This document shows positions 14,609 through 23,189 of a stretch of 23,407 nt of DNA, piece after piece; position 1 is the stretch's first letter, and each line of letters begins with the position of its first letter. Source of the DNA: Thermomicrobiales bacterium. Its GTDB lineage: Bacteria; Chloroflexota; Chloroflexia; Thermomicrobiales; UBA6265. The translations under genes and the position numbers were made by a program. The stretch is from contig JAUJMG010000014.1 of NCBI GenBank assembly GCA_030446955.1, positions 1 to 23,407 on the forward strand. The letters run 5' to 3'. Under the pieces are notes generated by a model that made no database searches, was not told where the DNA came from, and saw only the letters and a list, made by a program, of their open reading frames with translations.

Positions 14609-14917
14609 CTAGCTCGCCCCGATCCGCAGCAGCTCGACCGCTGGGGGCTCCAGCAGGAGTGCGCTGAGTTCACGCATCCAACTGCGGGTCCCCGCTTCGC
14701 CGCCAACGCCCTGTTCGCGAAAGGTGTCGAACGCGTCTAGACGCTCCATCACCAGCTCGTACTGAAGCGACGCGCCGCCGGCAGCTCGCGTGAGGGGTAT
14801 GAGCAACCTCGCTTCCATCCCCTGCTCGCGGGCCGCCGCGACTTCCTGGCCGAGCAGGTCCAGAGCCCGATCACGGTCAATTGGCTTGATGGCGTACGAG
14901 AAGCGGGCCACGTACAT
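14609..14917 (-). CDS. Small conserved hypothetical protein, possibly ferredoxin-like fold
   Basis: 102-residue protein starting MYVARFSYAIKPIDRDRALD, with an amphipathic helix (DLLGQEVAAAREQG), a strand (EARLLIPLTRA) and an acidic helix ending ELSALLLEPPAVELLRIG. The strand-helix-strand order and length resemble dimeric alpha-beta barrel (Dabb/NIPSNAP-like) proteins, but no signature residue is recognised, so the function is unknown. The frame opens at 14938 (GTG), and two further ATG codons follow. The ATG at 14915-14917 has GGAGGG at 6 bases and is preferred; the ATG two codons earlier would touch its Shine-Dalgarno. It is encoded just upstream of the P-loop kinase. Confidence 0.65.
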   Translation of the reverse strand: MYVARFSYAIKPIDRDRALDLLGQEVAAAREQGMEARLLIPLTRAAGGASLQYELVMERLDAFDTFREQGVGGEAGTRSWMRELSALLLEPPAVELLRIGAS

Positions 14918-15050
14918 CGACATCCCTCCACCGCTCACCGGACGGTCACCGGCGTCGCGCTTCCGTCACGAGGTGTCACTCAGCAACCCCGTCGTTTCGA
15001 TGCCGCAAGAGGCGGTCCGCAAGGCCGGTCGTATCCGCCCCCGGTGTGGC

Positions 15051-15995
15051 TTACCCGCGGTCGAGGAGTTCCAGGACGGGTGCGAGGGCTTCGACGCCCT
15101 CTATGCCCTGGAGCGACGGGATGAGCTGGACGTGGGAGATGCCTCCCCGCGCGAATGCCCGCAAAGCCTCGGCAATCTCCTCCGGCGAGCCGGTAAGGGG
15201 TTCCGGCTGGCTCTGTGTGGGCGGATTACGCTTCCGCCCAGGTCGCTGGTCCACGGCTACGCCGACCGTCCGGCCGAGTGTGGCAGGGTCGCGGCCGGCG
15301 GTGACGCAGGCGGCATCGACGGCGTCACGCAATGGAGGTACGGTATCCGGATGGCTGCGCCCGAACATCAACCAGCCATTCCAGAGATCGGCATGCTCAG
15401 CCACAAGGCGGAGCATCCGGGGTCCGGTCGCGAGAGAGCCAATGAGGATCGGCGGGCCCTGCGGACGAGGACCACGCGGGCGAAGCTCGCAGTCGCGCGC
15501 CTGGTAGTAGGTGCCGGTGAAGTCGACGTGCCCGTCGCGCAGCAGGGTGCGAATGAGGCGGACGGCCTCCTCGAAGCGACCGACGCGACCGTCGAAGGGG
15601 TAGCCGTAGGCGGTGAATTCCGGCTCGTGCCAGCCGGCGCCAAGCCCGAGGATGAGACGGCCCCCGCTGATCTCGTCGAGGGTGTCGGCCATCTTCGCCA
15701 TCAACGCCGGATTCCGAAAAGCCGTGCATGCGACGAGCGATCCCAGCTCCATTCGATTGGTGGACGCCGCCAGGGCGCAAAGGAACGACCAGCATTCCCA
15801 TGGCCCGTGCGGCTCTTCACCCGGGTTTTTGAACAAGAGGTGGTCCGGAATCCAAAAGGAATCGAACCCCACTTCCTCCGCCCGCTCCGCCATGCCTCGG
15901 ATATCCGGCCAACGGAGGGCACCATCACGCATGCCGCCCGACATCGCCGAAATGAAGAACCCGACTTTGAGCGGCCGCCTGCTCGCGGAGGTCAA
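15051..15995 (-). CDS. LLM class flavin- or F420-dependent oxidoreductase
   Basis: 314-residue luciferase-like (bacterial luciferase/N5,N10-methylenetetrahydromethanopterin reductase) TIM-barrel oxidoreductase. Family marks: KVGFFISAMSGGM at the N-terminus, MAERAEEVGFDSFWIPDHLL, LGSLVACTAFRNPALMAKMADTLDEISGGRLILGLGAGW (spread over about residues 84-122), EAVRLIRTLL, GPPILIGSLATGPRMLRLVAEHADLWNG and a C-terminal GSPEEIAEALRAFARGGISHV. Such enzymes use FMN or F420; the substrate cannot be told. The start is TTG at 15993-15995 with AGGAG 8 bases upstream. An ATG inside that spacer is out of frame and stops at once. It lies 106 bases downstream of queG. Confidence 0.92.
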   Translation of the reverse strand: MTSASRRPLKVGFFISAMSGGMRDGALRWPDIRGMAERAEEVGFDSFWIPDHLLFKNPGEEPHGPWECWSFLCALAASTNRMELGSLVACTAFRNPALMAKMADTLDEISGGRLILGLGAGWHEPEFTAYGYPFDGRVGRFEEAVRLIRTLLRDGHVDFTGTYYQARDCELRPRGPRPQGPPILIGSLATGPRMLRLVAEHADLWNGWLMFGRSHPDTVPPLRDAVDAACVTAGRDPATLGRTVGVAVDQRPGRKRNPPTQSQPEPLTGSPEEIAEALRAFARGGISHVQLIPSLQGIEGVEALAPVLELLDRG

Positions 15996-16101
15996 ACCAG
16001 CATTCTCCTGATCCAGCTCGTGCCCGGCTCACCCTGGCGGCGCATTCTCGGGCAGTCCGGTCCCATCGCCAGCGGTGGTCGAGTGGGCGGTGCCATCTGC
16101 C

Positions 16102-17295
16102 TCAATCCAGCACGGCCAGCGCCGCCTCTGCCTCCTCCCGGACAGCTGGTTCCAAATCGCGGATCCGGACCCTGTCGAGAGCGCGGCGGGCGTGAGGTCC
16201 ACCGAGGCGTCCAAGTGCCCAGGCCGCATGGCTCCTCACAAGCGGCTCGTCGTGGTCGGTCAAAGCACGGACCAGAAACGGAATGTCATCGTCATTCCCG
16301 GTGTTGCCGAGCGCGACGGCCGCGTTGCGTGCCAAACCTCGGCGTTTGGTGCGGGGAACCGGAGTGCCGCGGTACGTGGCACGGAACTCCTCCTCGGTCA
16401 TAGAGAGCAACCAGCGGAGCGAGGGGTAGGCGTTCGCCATGGACCGGGGACGGAACGCTGGGTCGGGGTCGGGGCGGGCGGCCTTCGTGTAGGGACACAC
16501 CTCCTGGCAAACATCGCAGCCATAGACCCAGTCGCCGAGGAGCGGCCGGATCTCGCGAGGAATCGCCCCTCGCTGCTCGATCGTCTGAAATGAGAGGCAG
16601 CGCGGCGTGTCAATCGTGTAGGGGGCGACAATGGCCCCGGTCGGGCAGCGGTCGAGGCAGATCCGGCAGCGGCCGCAATTCTTGTCAAGGGGAGGATCTG
16701 GCTCCAACTCCAGGTCCAGCAGCAGTTCCCCAAGCAGGACCCACGAGCCGTGACCCGGGACGATGACGCAGGAGTGCTTTCCGTACCAACCTAGACCCGC
16801 CCGGGCCGCTACCGCGCGGTCCACAATTCGTGCCGTATCGACCAGGTGACGCGCCTCCACTGGCCGCCCGACCAGTTCTTGCACTGCCCGGTGAAGGGAC
16901 CTCATCCGTTGCTTGAGCAGGTCGTGGTAATCCACGCCCCAGGCATAGCGGGAGATGCGGCCGCGGGGTTGGCCGTCATCGGGCTTGCCCGGATCGACCG
17001 ACCAGTAGGCAACGCCCACGGAGAGGATTGAGACGGCGCTCGGTTGCAGGTTGCGCGGGTCGGCTGAGAAGCGGGCACGCTCGCTCGTGAACCAATCGAG
17101 CCCTGCCATCCAGCCCGCCGAGATGTGGTGCTCCAGGTGGTCGGCGAGGTCTGGGAAGGCGTCCGCCGTCGTTACCGCGGACACGGTTAGGCCGTGCGTC
17201 GCCGCCAGCTGTTTCACGCCTGCAGTCACTGCTGCACGCCCGGATGAACGGGGTTGGACAGCGATGGGGATAGCCGGGCTCGGTGAGCGTTCCAT
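16102..17295 (-). CDS. queG: Epoxyqueuosine reductase QueG
   Basis: Cobalamin- and iron-sulfur-dependent enzyme that reduces epoxyqueuosine to queuosine in the tRNA anticodon loop. Numbering from the chosen ATG (17293-17295): DYHDLLKQRM (122-131), VDTARIVDRAVAARAGLGWYGKH (from 152, with the conserved Asp 153 region), and two 4Fe-4S clusters from CGRCRICLDRCP (207-218), Cys 233 and CDVCQEVCP (260-268). The C-terminal part (about 320-397) is a HEAT-like repeat region, as in longer QueG proteins. The frame is open 39 codons further upstream, but the 397-residue product fits the family better. The Shine-Dalgarno is poor, and GTG codons 12-13 codons upstream are alternatives. No other queuosine gene is in the window. 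Confidence 0.94.
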   Translation of the reverse strand: MERSPSPAIPIAVQPRSSGRAAVTAGVKQLAATHGLTVSAVTTADAFPDLADHLEHHISAGWMAGLDWFTSERARFSADPRNLQPSAVSILSVGVAYWSVDPGKPDDGQPRGRISRYAWGVDYHDLLKQRMRSLHRAVQELVGRPVEARHLVDTARIVDRAVAARAGLGWYGKHSCVIVPGHGSWVLLGELLLDLELEPDPPLDKNCGRCRICLDRCPTGAIVAPYTIDTPRCLSFQTIEQRGAIPREIRPLLGDWVYGCDVCQEVCPYTKAARPDPDPAFRPRSMANAYPSLRWLLSMTEEEFRATYRGTPVPRTKRRGLARNAAVALGNTGNDDDIPFLVRALTDHDEPLVRSHAAWALGRLGGPHARRALDRVRIRDLEPAVREEAEAALAVLD

Positions 17296-17443
17296 CACCC
17301 AAGTATGGGCGCTCTCATGCTGGCTCACCACTGGTAAGCCACGCCTTCCTGCTGCTAGGTCATATGAGAAGCAAGAAGGGGCGTGGTGGTTGGCATTCTC
17401 GTGAGGACGCATGGGACTGAGTCCGCTCTGAAATCCTGGCGCC

Positions 17444-18604
17444 TCACTCCCCCGTCGCGAATGCGGCTTCGTGATACCGGTTGTTGGGATCCCAGATCAT
17501 CCAACCGCTCGTCCCGATCGCCTCCGCCGCGTCGATCTGCGCACGCACGTCTTCCGCCGTGTAGTCGCTGAGACCCGGAAGGTAGAAGTCCTGGAGCCAG
17601 GGACGAAACCGGCTGATCTCGCCAGGCAGCTTGGCTTCCCCGAGGATCAGACTAATCTCGATCGTCTCATAGGGAAAGTCGTTGGGATGGCCGTCGACGG
17701 CGAGGCTGCCTTCCGGGAAGTGGGATGGGTAGACCATCGGGCAGAGGTAGTCCACCGCGGGCGCCAGCACTGAGGGGTCATGTCCAATGCCGAGGTCATC
17801 CCCATTCTCGACAAGGAGGGAGTAGCCGAAGATATCGGCCGATACCTTGGCATTCAGCGGCGCAAGTTTGTCCTTGCCCATGCTCAGGAAGCTTGCGATG
17901 GCATCGGTACGGGCCTCGTAGGTGTAGGGCACCGGGCCGAAGTTGGCGGTGCGAATGTTGCCGTCAGGCAGCCGCACGTAATCGAACTGAACTTCGTCAA
18001 ACCCCAGTTCTGCCGCTTCGCGAGCGAGGTCGGTGGTAGCTTCCCACACCTCCTCCGCAAAAGGGTTGAGCCACGTTTCGTCTCCTCCGTCCCGCCAAAT
18101 CTCGCCGGTGATCTCGTCCGTCACCGCGAGGTCCGGACGAGCCAGGGGAGTGATGGGGTCCTTGAAGGAGACGAGCCGCGCGATGGTGTAGATGTCGTGC
18201 TCCTTGAGTGTTCGGAGGTAATCGGTCACGTCGTAGCGCGGTGCCACTGCCCCAACATCGTGGAAGAATGCAACGTCCGTGTCGTAGTAGACGCCGATCT
18301 CCTTGATATCCAGGACCAGCGCATTGAGTTCCGTGCGGTCGATGAGCGTGACAAGTGCTTCGAACTCGTCACGTTCAGTCGTGATGCGAGGGTCGAGGTA
18401 GATCGCCTTCGCACTGAACTTCGTGCTTTCGCGTTCCTCCTGCCGCTTGCTGGCGAAGTGTTCCTTACCCGCACCGGGGGTGGCACTTGTCAGAGTTGGA
18501 ACCATGACCGAAGGGCCGAGGAGAGCCGCTGCGGCCATCGCCTTGAGGGCCGTCCGGCGGGTGGCCGTGGTGGGCGATCTTTTCACTGGGTGGCTATGCG
18601 CCAT
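17444..18604 (-). CDS. Tat-exported DUF4015-type putative glycoside hydrolase
   Basis: 386-residue exported protein. The N-terminus has a twin-arginine-like signal (RRTALK at 16-21, then a hydrophobic stretch AMAAAALLGPSVMVP). The mature part is a TIM-barrel of the DUF4015 putative glycosyl hydrolase family: KAIYLD (66-71), ALVLDIKE (95-102), GVYYDTDV (104-111), IARLVSFKDP (141-150), FDEVQFDYVRLPDG (202-215), SADIFGY (255-261), CPMVYPSHF (288-296) and a C-terminal GWMIWDPNNRY. Acidic residues in DIKE and QFDYVR are plausible catalytic or binding residues. The substrate is unknown, presumably an extracellular or wall polysaccharide. The ATG at 18602-18604 has GGAGGAG 8 bases upstream. It lies 18 bases after the aldose epimerase, so the two are probably cotranscribed. 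Confidence 0.88.
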   Translation of the reverse strand: MAHSHPVKRSPTTATRRTALKAMAAAALLGPSVMVPTLTSATPGAGKEHFASKRQEERESTKFSAKAIYLDPRITTERDEFEALVTLIDRTELNALVLDIKEIGVYYDTDVAFFHDVGAVAPRYDVTDYLRTLKEHDIYTIARLVSFKDPITPLARPDLAVTDEITGEIWRDGGDETWLNPFAEEVWEATTDLAREAAELGFDEVQFDYVRLPDGNIRTANFGPVPYTYEARTDAIASFLSMGKDKLAPLNAKVSADIFGYSLLVENGDDLGIGHDPSVLAPAVDYLCPMVYPSHFPEGSLAVDGHPNDFPYETIEISLILGEAKLPGEISRFRPWLQDFYLPGLSDYTAEDVRAQIDAAEAIGTSGWMIWDPNNRYHEAAFATGE

Positions 18605-18622
18605 GCTGCAATCTCCTCCAGG

Positions 18623-19573
18623 TCAGCTAAGCCGAATTTGGATCGACGCCGAGAAGGACTCGCTGGCGTCCAGGACTCGAAGACCTGTTCGCGCGCCGGC
18701 TTCCTCCAACGCGAACGGGTTGGGAACGCAAGTGTAGGGCTCGATGGCGATCGCCTCACGGTGGGGCGGGGTGAAGACGACGCAGTGACGAAATGACGCA
18801 TCGAACGTTTGCGTTAGCGTACGGCCGGATCCCGGATCTTCGATGATCGTCGCAACCTGCCCGTCCTGGACCCGGAGGTCGGTCAGGACCGTGTCCAAGT
18901 CGGTCTCACCGAACGGCCGGCCGGTGGCGAGGTCACGCGATTCGTCCACAGGTGCTCGCCGTCCGGTGGGAATGCCGTCAGCAAGGTCCCAGTACTCGCC
19001 TGCGGGTACCGTGATGCGACAGACAGCCGGGTCGCCCTGACCGAGGGGAAGGCGAAAATAGGGGTGCGCTCCGAGGGCGAACGGCAGTGGCGCGTCGTCG
19101 GGATTGACGACCTCGAAGTCGATGCGAAGGGTGGCGCCGTCTAGGGTATAGGTGGCGCGGAGGCGAAAATCCGCGGGCCACTGGTCGAGCAAGGCTGGCT
19201 CGTCGATGGACGCCTGGAACTCTCCCACGGCGCGTGTCGGAGTCTGTTCCAGGACCCGCCACGGGCGGTTGAGAACGAAGCCATGAATGGCATTGCCGTT
19301 GTTGGTCTGAGCCCCATTCACCTCATAGGTCTGACCACGGAAGGTGAACGACTGGCCGCGCAGCCGACCCGCGAAGGGAAACAAGATGGGCATGCCACTC
19401 CGCGATGGACGGCTCCCCGGCGCTCCAAAATCGGGCGTGGCCCAGAAGACCTCGACCGGATCTCCATCGATGACGGGCCAGAACGCGTAGCAGTTGAACC
19501 CAAGGCTCGGCAAGATCGAGGCGGTTGACCCACTGGCCTCATCGCGGAGAAGGATGGAATCGAGACCGCTCAT
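18623..19573 (-). CDS. Aldose 1-epimerase family protein
   Basis: 316-residue galactose mutarotase-like beta-sandwich protein that interconverts sugar anomers. Key residues are visible: NNGNAIHGFV with His 97, ALGAHPYFRLP with His 170, and AIAIEPYT with Glu 278, the candidate catalytic base. The N-terminal MPILFPFAGRLRGQSFTFRGQ is typical of the subfamily. The ATG at 19571-19573 has AGGAGG 8 bases upstream. It sits between a PfkB-type kinase (82 bases) and the exported glycoside-hydrolase-like gene (18 bases), consistent with sugar use. The exact sugar is unknown. Confidence 0.93.
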   Translation of the reverse strand: MSGLDSILLRDEASGSTASILPSLGFNCYAFWPVIDGDPVEVFWATPDFGAPGSRPSRSGMPILFPFAGRLRGQSFTFRGQTYEVNGAQTNNGNAIHGFVLNRPWRVLEQTPTRAVGEFQASIDEPALLDQWPADFRLRATYTLDGATLRIDFEVVNPDDAPLPFALGAHPYFRLPLGQGDPAVCRITVPAGEYWDLADGIPTGRRAPVDESRDLATGRPFGETDLDTVLTDLRVQDGQVATIIEDPGSGRTLTQTFDASFRHCVVFTPPHREAIAIEPYTCVPNPFALEEAGARTGLRVLDASESFSASIQIRLS

Positions 19574-19655
19574 CGCGCGTGCCTCCTGCCGAGCGTCATC
19601 CTGCCAGCCCGAAGGCCCCGACGCGTCCTAACCATTGCAAGCTTTGCGCCGACCC

Positions 19656-20609
19656 TCACCGCACCGAGTCAGACGGATGGCGCTCCAGGAAGTGTTCGAC
19701 CTCGTCCAGACTGGGTAAGGTTCCTAAGGTTTCCTGCGCTCGGAGATTTCGGGTCGAGAGGGTGCGGACCGCGTTGGCGAAGCGCCCGACCTCGGGCCAG
19801 GGCCAACGACGGGCGATCCCATAGACAACCCCGGCGACAAACGCATCGCCGGCGGCGGTGGCGTTCAGCATGGCGGCGGGGAACCCCGAGATGTTCCATA
19901 TCTCGGCTGGGGTGCAGATGCGGCAGCCCGTGGCCCCGAGGAAGATAACGAGGGAGCGGAGATTGTTTCCCCGCATCTGCAATTGGATCGTCATGACGGC
20001 CTCGTCAAGTGTCTCAGCCCTGACCAGAGCTCGGACTTGCCGCTCTGTGCCGATAAGGACATCGTGGCGCAGTGCGACTTCCAGTGCGTCCGAGAGATCC
20101 TCTCGGACCAGGTCGGTCAATGGAGCGACAAGACGGGTCCTGGGCAGGGTGTGAGCGGGAAGATCGGTCAGGAAGCGCCGAAGGGGGGCGTCGGCAACGT
20201 CGAGAAGGACAACATCATGGTCGAACAAGGCGGTGATTTCGAGCCGGTCGCCGCGAACGATTTGGGCTCCCGGGTGCCGGAGTATCGTGCGCTCAGGCGG
20301 GGTGCCAGAGATGATCATCGTAGCTGTTGCTGTTCGCTCGCCTTGACGAATCGCCAACCATCCGGTGTCCACGCCTTCGGCTTGGAGCGCTGCCCGCAAT
20401 GTCGCTCCCTCGTCATCATCCCCGACCACCCCGGCGAACGAGACCTGGGCGCCGAGCCGGGAGAGGGCTACTGCGCTGATGGTGGTGCGGCCCGGCTCCA
20501 AATGTTCCGCGTGGACGATCTCGGAACCTCCGGGCGGAGGCCAGCAGTCAACAACCAGGTGGCGGTGCCAGGTCACCTGCCCTACGGCTGCGATTCGGGA
20601 CCGCCTCAT
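19656..20609 (-). CDS. Divergent PfkB-family carbohydrate kinase
   Basis: 317-residue ribokinase/PfkB-fold protein. The signature region reads NATAAGDAFVAG (249-260) instead of the usual DTTGAGDAF; the catalytic Asp 255 is kept. The N-terminal substrate-binding segment is atypical: GQVTWHR (10-16) lacks the usual Asp, and the glycine-rich GG-N motif is PGRTTISAVALSRLG (39-53). ATP-side features, including a DEAV-containing helix and the GATGCRI strand turn, remain. The substrate is therefore probably not a common sugar. The ATG at 20607-20609, with GGTGA upstream, starts at the family N-terminus (RIAAVGQ). A 17-codon longer start at 20660, with AGAGGGG close by, is possible. It lies between the epimerase and cyclase-family genes. 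Confidence 0.85.
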   Translation of the reverse strand: MRRSRIAAVGQVTWHRHLVVDCWPPPGGSEIVHAEHLEPGRTTISAVALSRLGAQVSFAGVVGDDDEGATLRAALQAEGVDTGWLAIRQGERTATATMIISGTPPERTILRHPGAQIVRGDRLEITALFDHDVVLLDVADAPLRRFLTDLPAHTLPRTRLVAPLTDLVREDLSDALEVALRHDVLIGTERQVRALVRAETLDEAVMTIQLQMRGNNLRSLVIFLGATGCRICTPAEIWNISGFPAAMLNATAAGDAFVAGVVYGIARRWPWPEVGRFANAVRTLSTRNLRAQETLGTLPSLDEVEHFLERHPSDSVR

Positions 20610-20697
20610 GAACGTCACCGCGCTCTGACCGGCAAGGGGGTGCCCGGCGGGACGTGCCATACCCCTCTGAGAACGGTGATGGGAGTAGTGAGCGGGA

Positions 20698-21360
20698 TCA
20701 CGACCCTTGAACTAGCAGTACACGGGCCGGAGCGCCGTCGCCCGCGGCAAGCCGCAGGGGGAGGCAGAGGAGCGTGTAATGGCCGGGCGTCACATCGCTG
20801 AGGTTCAGGCCTTCGATGATCAGCACCCCGGCACCGAGCAGCGTACGATGGGTCGCATGCTCTTGGTCATCGAAGGCTTCAATGGAGAGGTAGTCGATGC
20901 CAACGAGACGGATGCCGTGCTCGACGATCCAGCGCGCCGCCGCGGGTGACAGCGAGACATAATCTTCACGAAACTCCCGATGGCCCGTTTGCCAGAGCTT
21001 AGAGTTCGCCGTCCGAAGCAGGAGGCGTTCGGTGCCGCTCGGAAGGTTGGCGGCGTCAAGATGTTGCGGTTGAACCCGGCGAGCCTGCGGCGGGATCTCC
21101 GTGACGACGCAGGGGCCGATCCAACGCTCTGGCGGGATATCGTCGAGCGTGGCGCCGTTCTCGATGAAGTGCCAGGGGGCGTCGACGTGGGTGCCCGTGT
21201 GGCTCGAGAGGGTGAGGGCGCTGACATTGGCGACATCGCCCGCCGCGATTCGCATCATCGGCTCGACGCGTACCTCTGGATCCCCGGGCCACACGGGTAA
21301 ATCGGGAGACAGGGGGACCGAGATGTCGATTACCCTCGACGTGCCGAAGTTCAAGGTCAT
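20698..21360 (-). CDS. Cyclase family metal-dependent hydrolase (kynurenine formamidase-like)
   Basis: 220-residue member of the cyclase/KynB family (PF04199), which uses a divalent metal to hydrolyse amide or ester bonds. The hallmark HTGTHVDAPWHF is at 54-65 (His 54, 58, 64 and Asp 60). The N-terminal VIDISVPLSPDLPVWPGDP is characteristic, as are the later GIRLVGIDYLSIE and a His/Glu set in HATHRTLLGAGVLIIEGL. KynB itself acts in tryptophan degradation, but no other kyn gene is present, so the substrate is open. The ATG is preceded by AAGGGGGA. It lies 102 bases after the amidohydrolase. Confidence 0.93.
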   Translation of the reverse strand: MTLNFGTSRVIDISVPLSPDLPVWPGDPEVRVEPMMRIAAGDVANVSALTLSSHTGTHVDAPWHFIENGATLDDIPPERWIGPCVVTEIPPQARRVQPQHLDAANLPSGTERLLLRTANSKLWQTGHREFREDYVSLSPAAARWIVEHGIRLVGIDYLSIEAFDDQEHATHRTLLGAGVLIIEGLNLSDVTPGHYTLLCLPLRLAAGDGAPARVLLVQGS

Positions 21361-21462
21361 CTCGTCCCCCTTGGGACTCGGCTGGTCCGACGTGGGTTGG
21401 GGATGTTGAGAATGACAGCCCCAGTGGACCAGCTGTCGCCCCAGATCCCCATGTCGAGAGCA

Positions 21463-23058
21463 TCACGCTTCGTAGACGGTAACTCCACCGATGACCGTCG
21501 CGAGGATTGGGACGTCGCCGATGCGGTTCGGTTCCACCGAAGCTGGATCGTCGGCAAGGATGGCGAAGTCGGCCAGTTTCCCGACCTCAATCGATCCCTT
21601 GTCGGCCTCCTCGAACGAGGCCCGGGCACCGGCGAGGGTGTAGAGGCGGATGCCCTCATCGACGGAGATGGCCTCCGCCGGCGCGTAGGGCTGGGACGAG
21701 CCTGTCTGCTCGGTCACCGCGGCCTGGATCCCCTTCAGCGGCTCGTAGGCGGAGACGGGACAGTCGGACGAGAAGACCAGCTCGACGCCGGCATCCAGGA
21801 GCGATCGGAAGGGGTAGGTAAGGGCGGATCGTTCAGGGCCAAGATGGCGGAGGAAGCCGTCGCCGTACTCCGTGATAAAGATCGGCTGCGAGACGGCGAG
21901 AAACCGGCCCTCGGCTAGGCGCTGGATCAACTCCGGGCGGCAGATGCCACAGTGCTCAATCCGGTGCCGGTGGTTAGGCCGCGGCTTGGCAGCGATGGCC
22001 CGCTCGTAGGCCGAGAGGACCATATGGATAGCGCGGTCGCCGATGGCGTGGGTGGCGACCTGGAAGCCTGCATCGTGCGCCCGGCGTACCGTTTCGTCCA
22101 GTTCCTCCTGCGGCATCATCTCCAGCCCGAGGTTGTCCGGGCGTGGGTCTTCGAGGAAGGGTTCAAAGACGGCGGCGGTGCGACCGATCAGGGAACCGTC
22201 GGAAAAGAGCTTGATAGGGCCGATCCGGAGCCGCGTATCGCCGAGACCGGTCCGGAGGCCAAGGTTCTCGACGAGACCGAGGAGCGGTCTGCCGATCATC
22301 AGGTAGGTGCGGAGGGGCAAGGACCCATCGAACGTAACGAGGTGGTGAGCGGCCATCTCGTCGGCACTGTTGACTCCCGCTGTGTGACTACTGGTAATGC
22401 CTGCGGCGACATAGCGCTGTCCGCAACGGCGGAGGGCATCGGCCATGTCCTCCCGGATGGGCTTCGGGACCTCGCGTCGCACCAGTTCTTGCGCGGTCTC
22501 CTGCAGCAGACCGGTCGGCTCGCCATCGTCGTCCAGCACAATGTGGCCGCCCTGTGGGGCGGTCGTGCTCCCACTCACGTCAGCTAGACGGAGGGCGAGG
22601 GAGTTGACGACGGCCATGTGACCGGAGCCATTTACGAGGAAGACCGGGTGATTGGGAGCGACGGCATCGAGATCGTGTCGGGTGGGGTGCCGGCGTTCTG
22701 CCAGCTTGTTGTCGTCGTAACCCCGCGCCAGGATCCATGAGCCGGACGGTACTTCCTCAGCGCGTCGGCCGATAGCGGCGCAGAGATCGGCGATGGAGCG
22801 AACGGTTGGGAAGCGAGCGTCGACGTCAGCGAGCGTCAGGCCGAAGCCGATCATGTGGTTGTGGGCCTCAATGAACCCCGGCGTCACAAAAGCGCCTCCG
22901 AGGTCGATCTCCTCCGCACCAGCGTGGGCATAGGCACGAGCCCCGGCGATATCCCCGACGTAAGCGATACGGTCGCCAGCCGTGACCACTGCAGAGGCAA
23001 CCGGGGCCGTGGGGTTCATGGTGCGGAAATCGCCGTTCAGGAAGAGCCGTTCTCTCAC
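21463..23058 (-). CDS. YtcJ-type metal-dependent amidohydrolase
   Basis: 531-residue amidohydrolase_3 family protein (YtcJ-like; relatives are often annotated as exoenzyme-regulatory, a label of little meaning). It opens with RERLFLNGDFRTMNP. The first metal motif is FIEAHNHMIG (His 66 and 68), followed by GYDDNKLAERRHPTRHDLDAV, NGSGHMAVVNSLAL, the IKLFSDGSLIGRTA segment, VATHAIGDRAI, HRIEHC, FSSDCPVS and a final YTLAGARASFEE with GKLADFAIL. All the usual histidines and the late Asp are present. The frame opens at 23115, but the GTG at 23056-23058 has AAGGAG 5 bases upstream and begins at the family N-terminus, so it is chosen. It is divergent from a TetR-type gene, its likely regulator. Confidence 0.93.
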   Translation of the reverse strand: MRERLFLNGDFRTMNPTAPVASAVVTAGDRIAYVGDIAGARAYAHAGAEEIDLGGAFVTPGFIEAHNHMIGFGLTLADVDARFPTVRSIADLCAAIGRRAEEVPSGSWILARGYDDNKLAERRHPTRHDLDAVAPNHPVFLVNGSGHMAVVNSLALRLADVSGSTTAPQGGHIVLDDDGEPTGLLQETAQELVRREVPKPIREDMADALRRCGQRYVAAGITSSHTAGVNSADEMAAHHLVTFDGSLPLRTYLMIGRPLLGLVENLGLRTGLGDTRLRIGPIKLFSDGSLIGRTAAVFEPFLEDPRPDNLGLEMMPQEELDETVRRAHDAGFQVATHAIGDRAIHMVLSAYERAIAAKPRPNHRHRIEHCGICRPELIQRLAEGRFLAVSQPIFITEYGDGFLRHLGPERSALTYPFRSLLDAGVELVFSSDCPVSAYEPLKGIQAAVTEQTGSSQPYAPAEAISVDEGIRLYTLAGARASFEEADKGSIEVGKLADFAILADDPASVEPNRIGDVPILATVIGGVTVYEA

Positions 23059-23155
23059 CACTGCTCCTTGCGTTGGGGGTGTTCGGAACCTGTTCAAGGC
23101 GGCGCATCGTCGCACGGGGATCGCCCATGAGCAAGGTCAGACTGGCCTTGAGGAC

Positions 23156-23189
23156 TGTGCTTGACAGCACAACTCCATCTGATTAGGCT
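23156..23189 (+). promoter_or_regulatory. Promoter of the tetR-type gene with embedded palindromic operator
   Basis: TTGACA (23161-23166) is a perfect -35 box. At 17 bases is TAGGCT (23184-23189), a weak -10, giving a leader of about 35 bases. The -35 lies inside the perfect palindrome TGTGCT-TGAC-AGCACA (23156-23171), the position of many TetR-family operators. Binding there would block the regulator's own promoter and could affect the divergent amidohydrolase gene, whose start is about 100 bases away. A smaller palindrome, AACATTGTT, follows at 23190-23198. Confidence 0.55.

Noticed and set aside
14790..16403. 537-codon plus-strand ORF opposite the LLM oxidoreductase and queG
   Set aside because: It runs antisense across two clear genes and the gap between them; its length comes from codon bias on the other strand.
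17780..18796. 338-codon plus-strand ORF opposite the DUF4015-type gene
   Set aside because: Antisense shadow; no motif, whereas the minus strand shows a signal peptide and family motifs.
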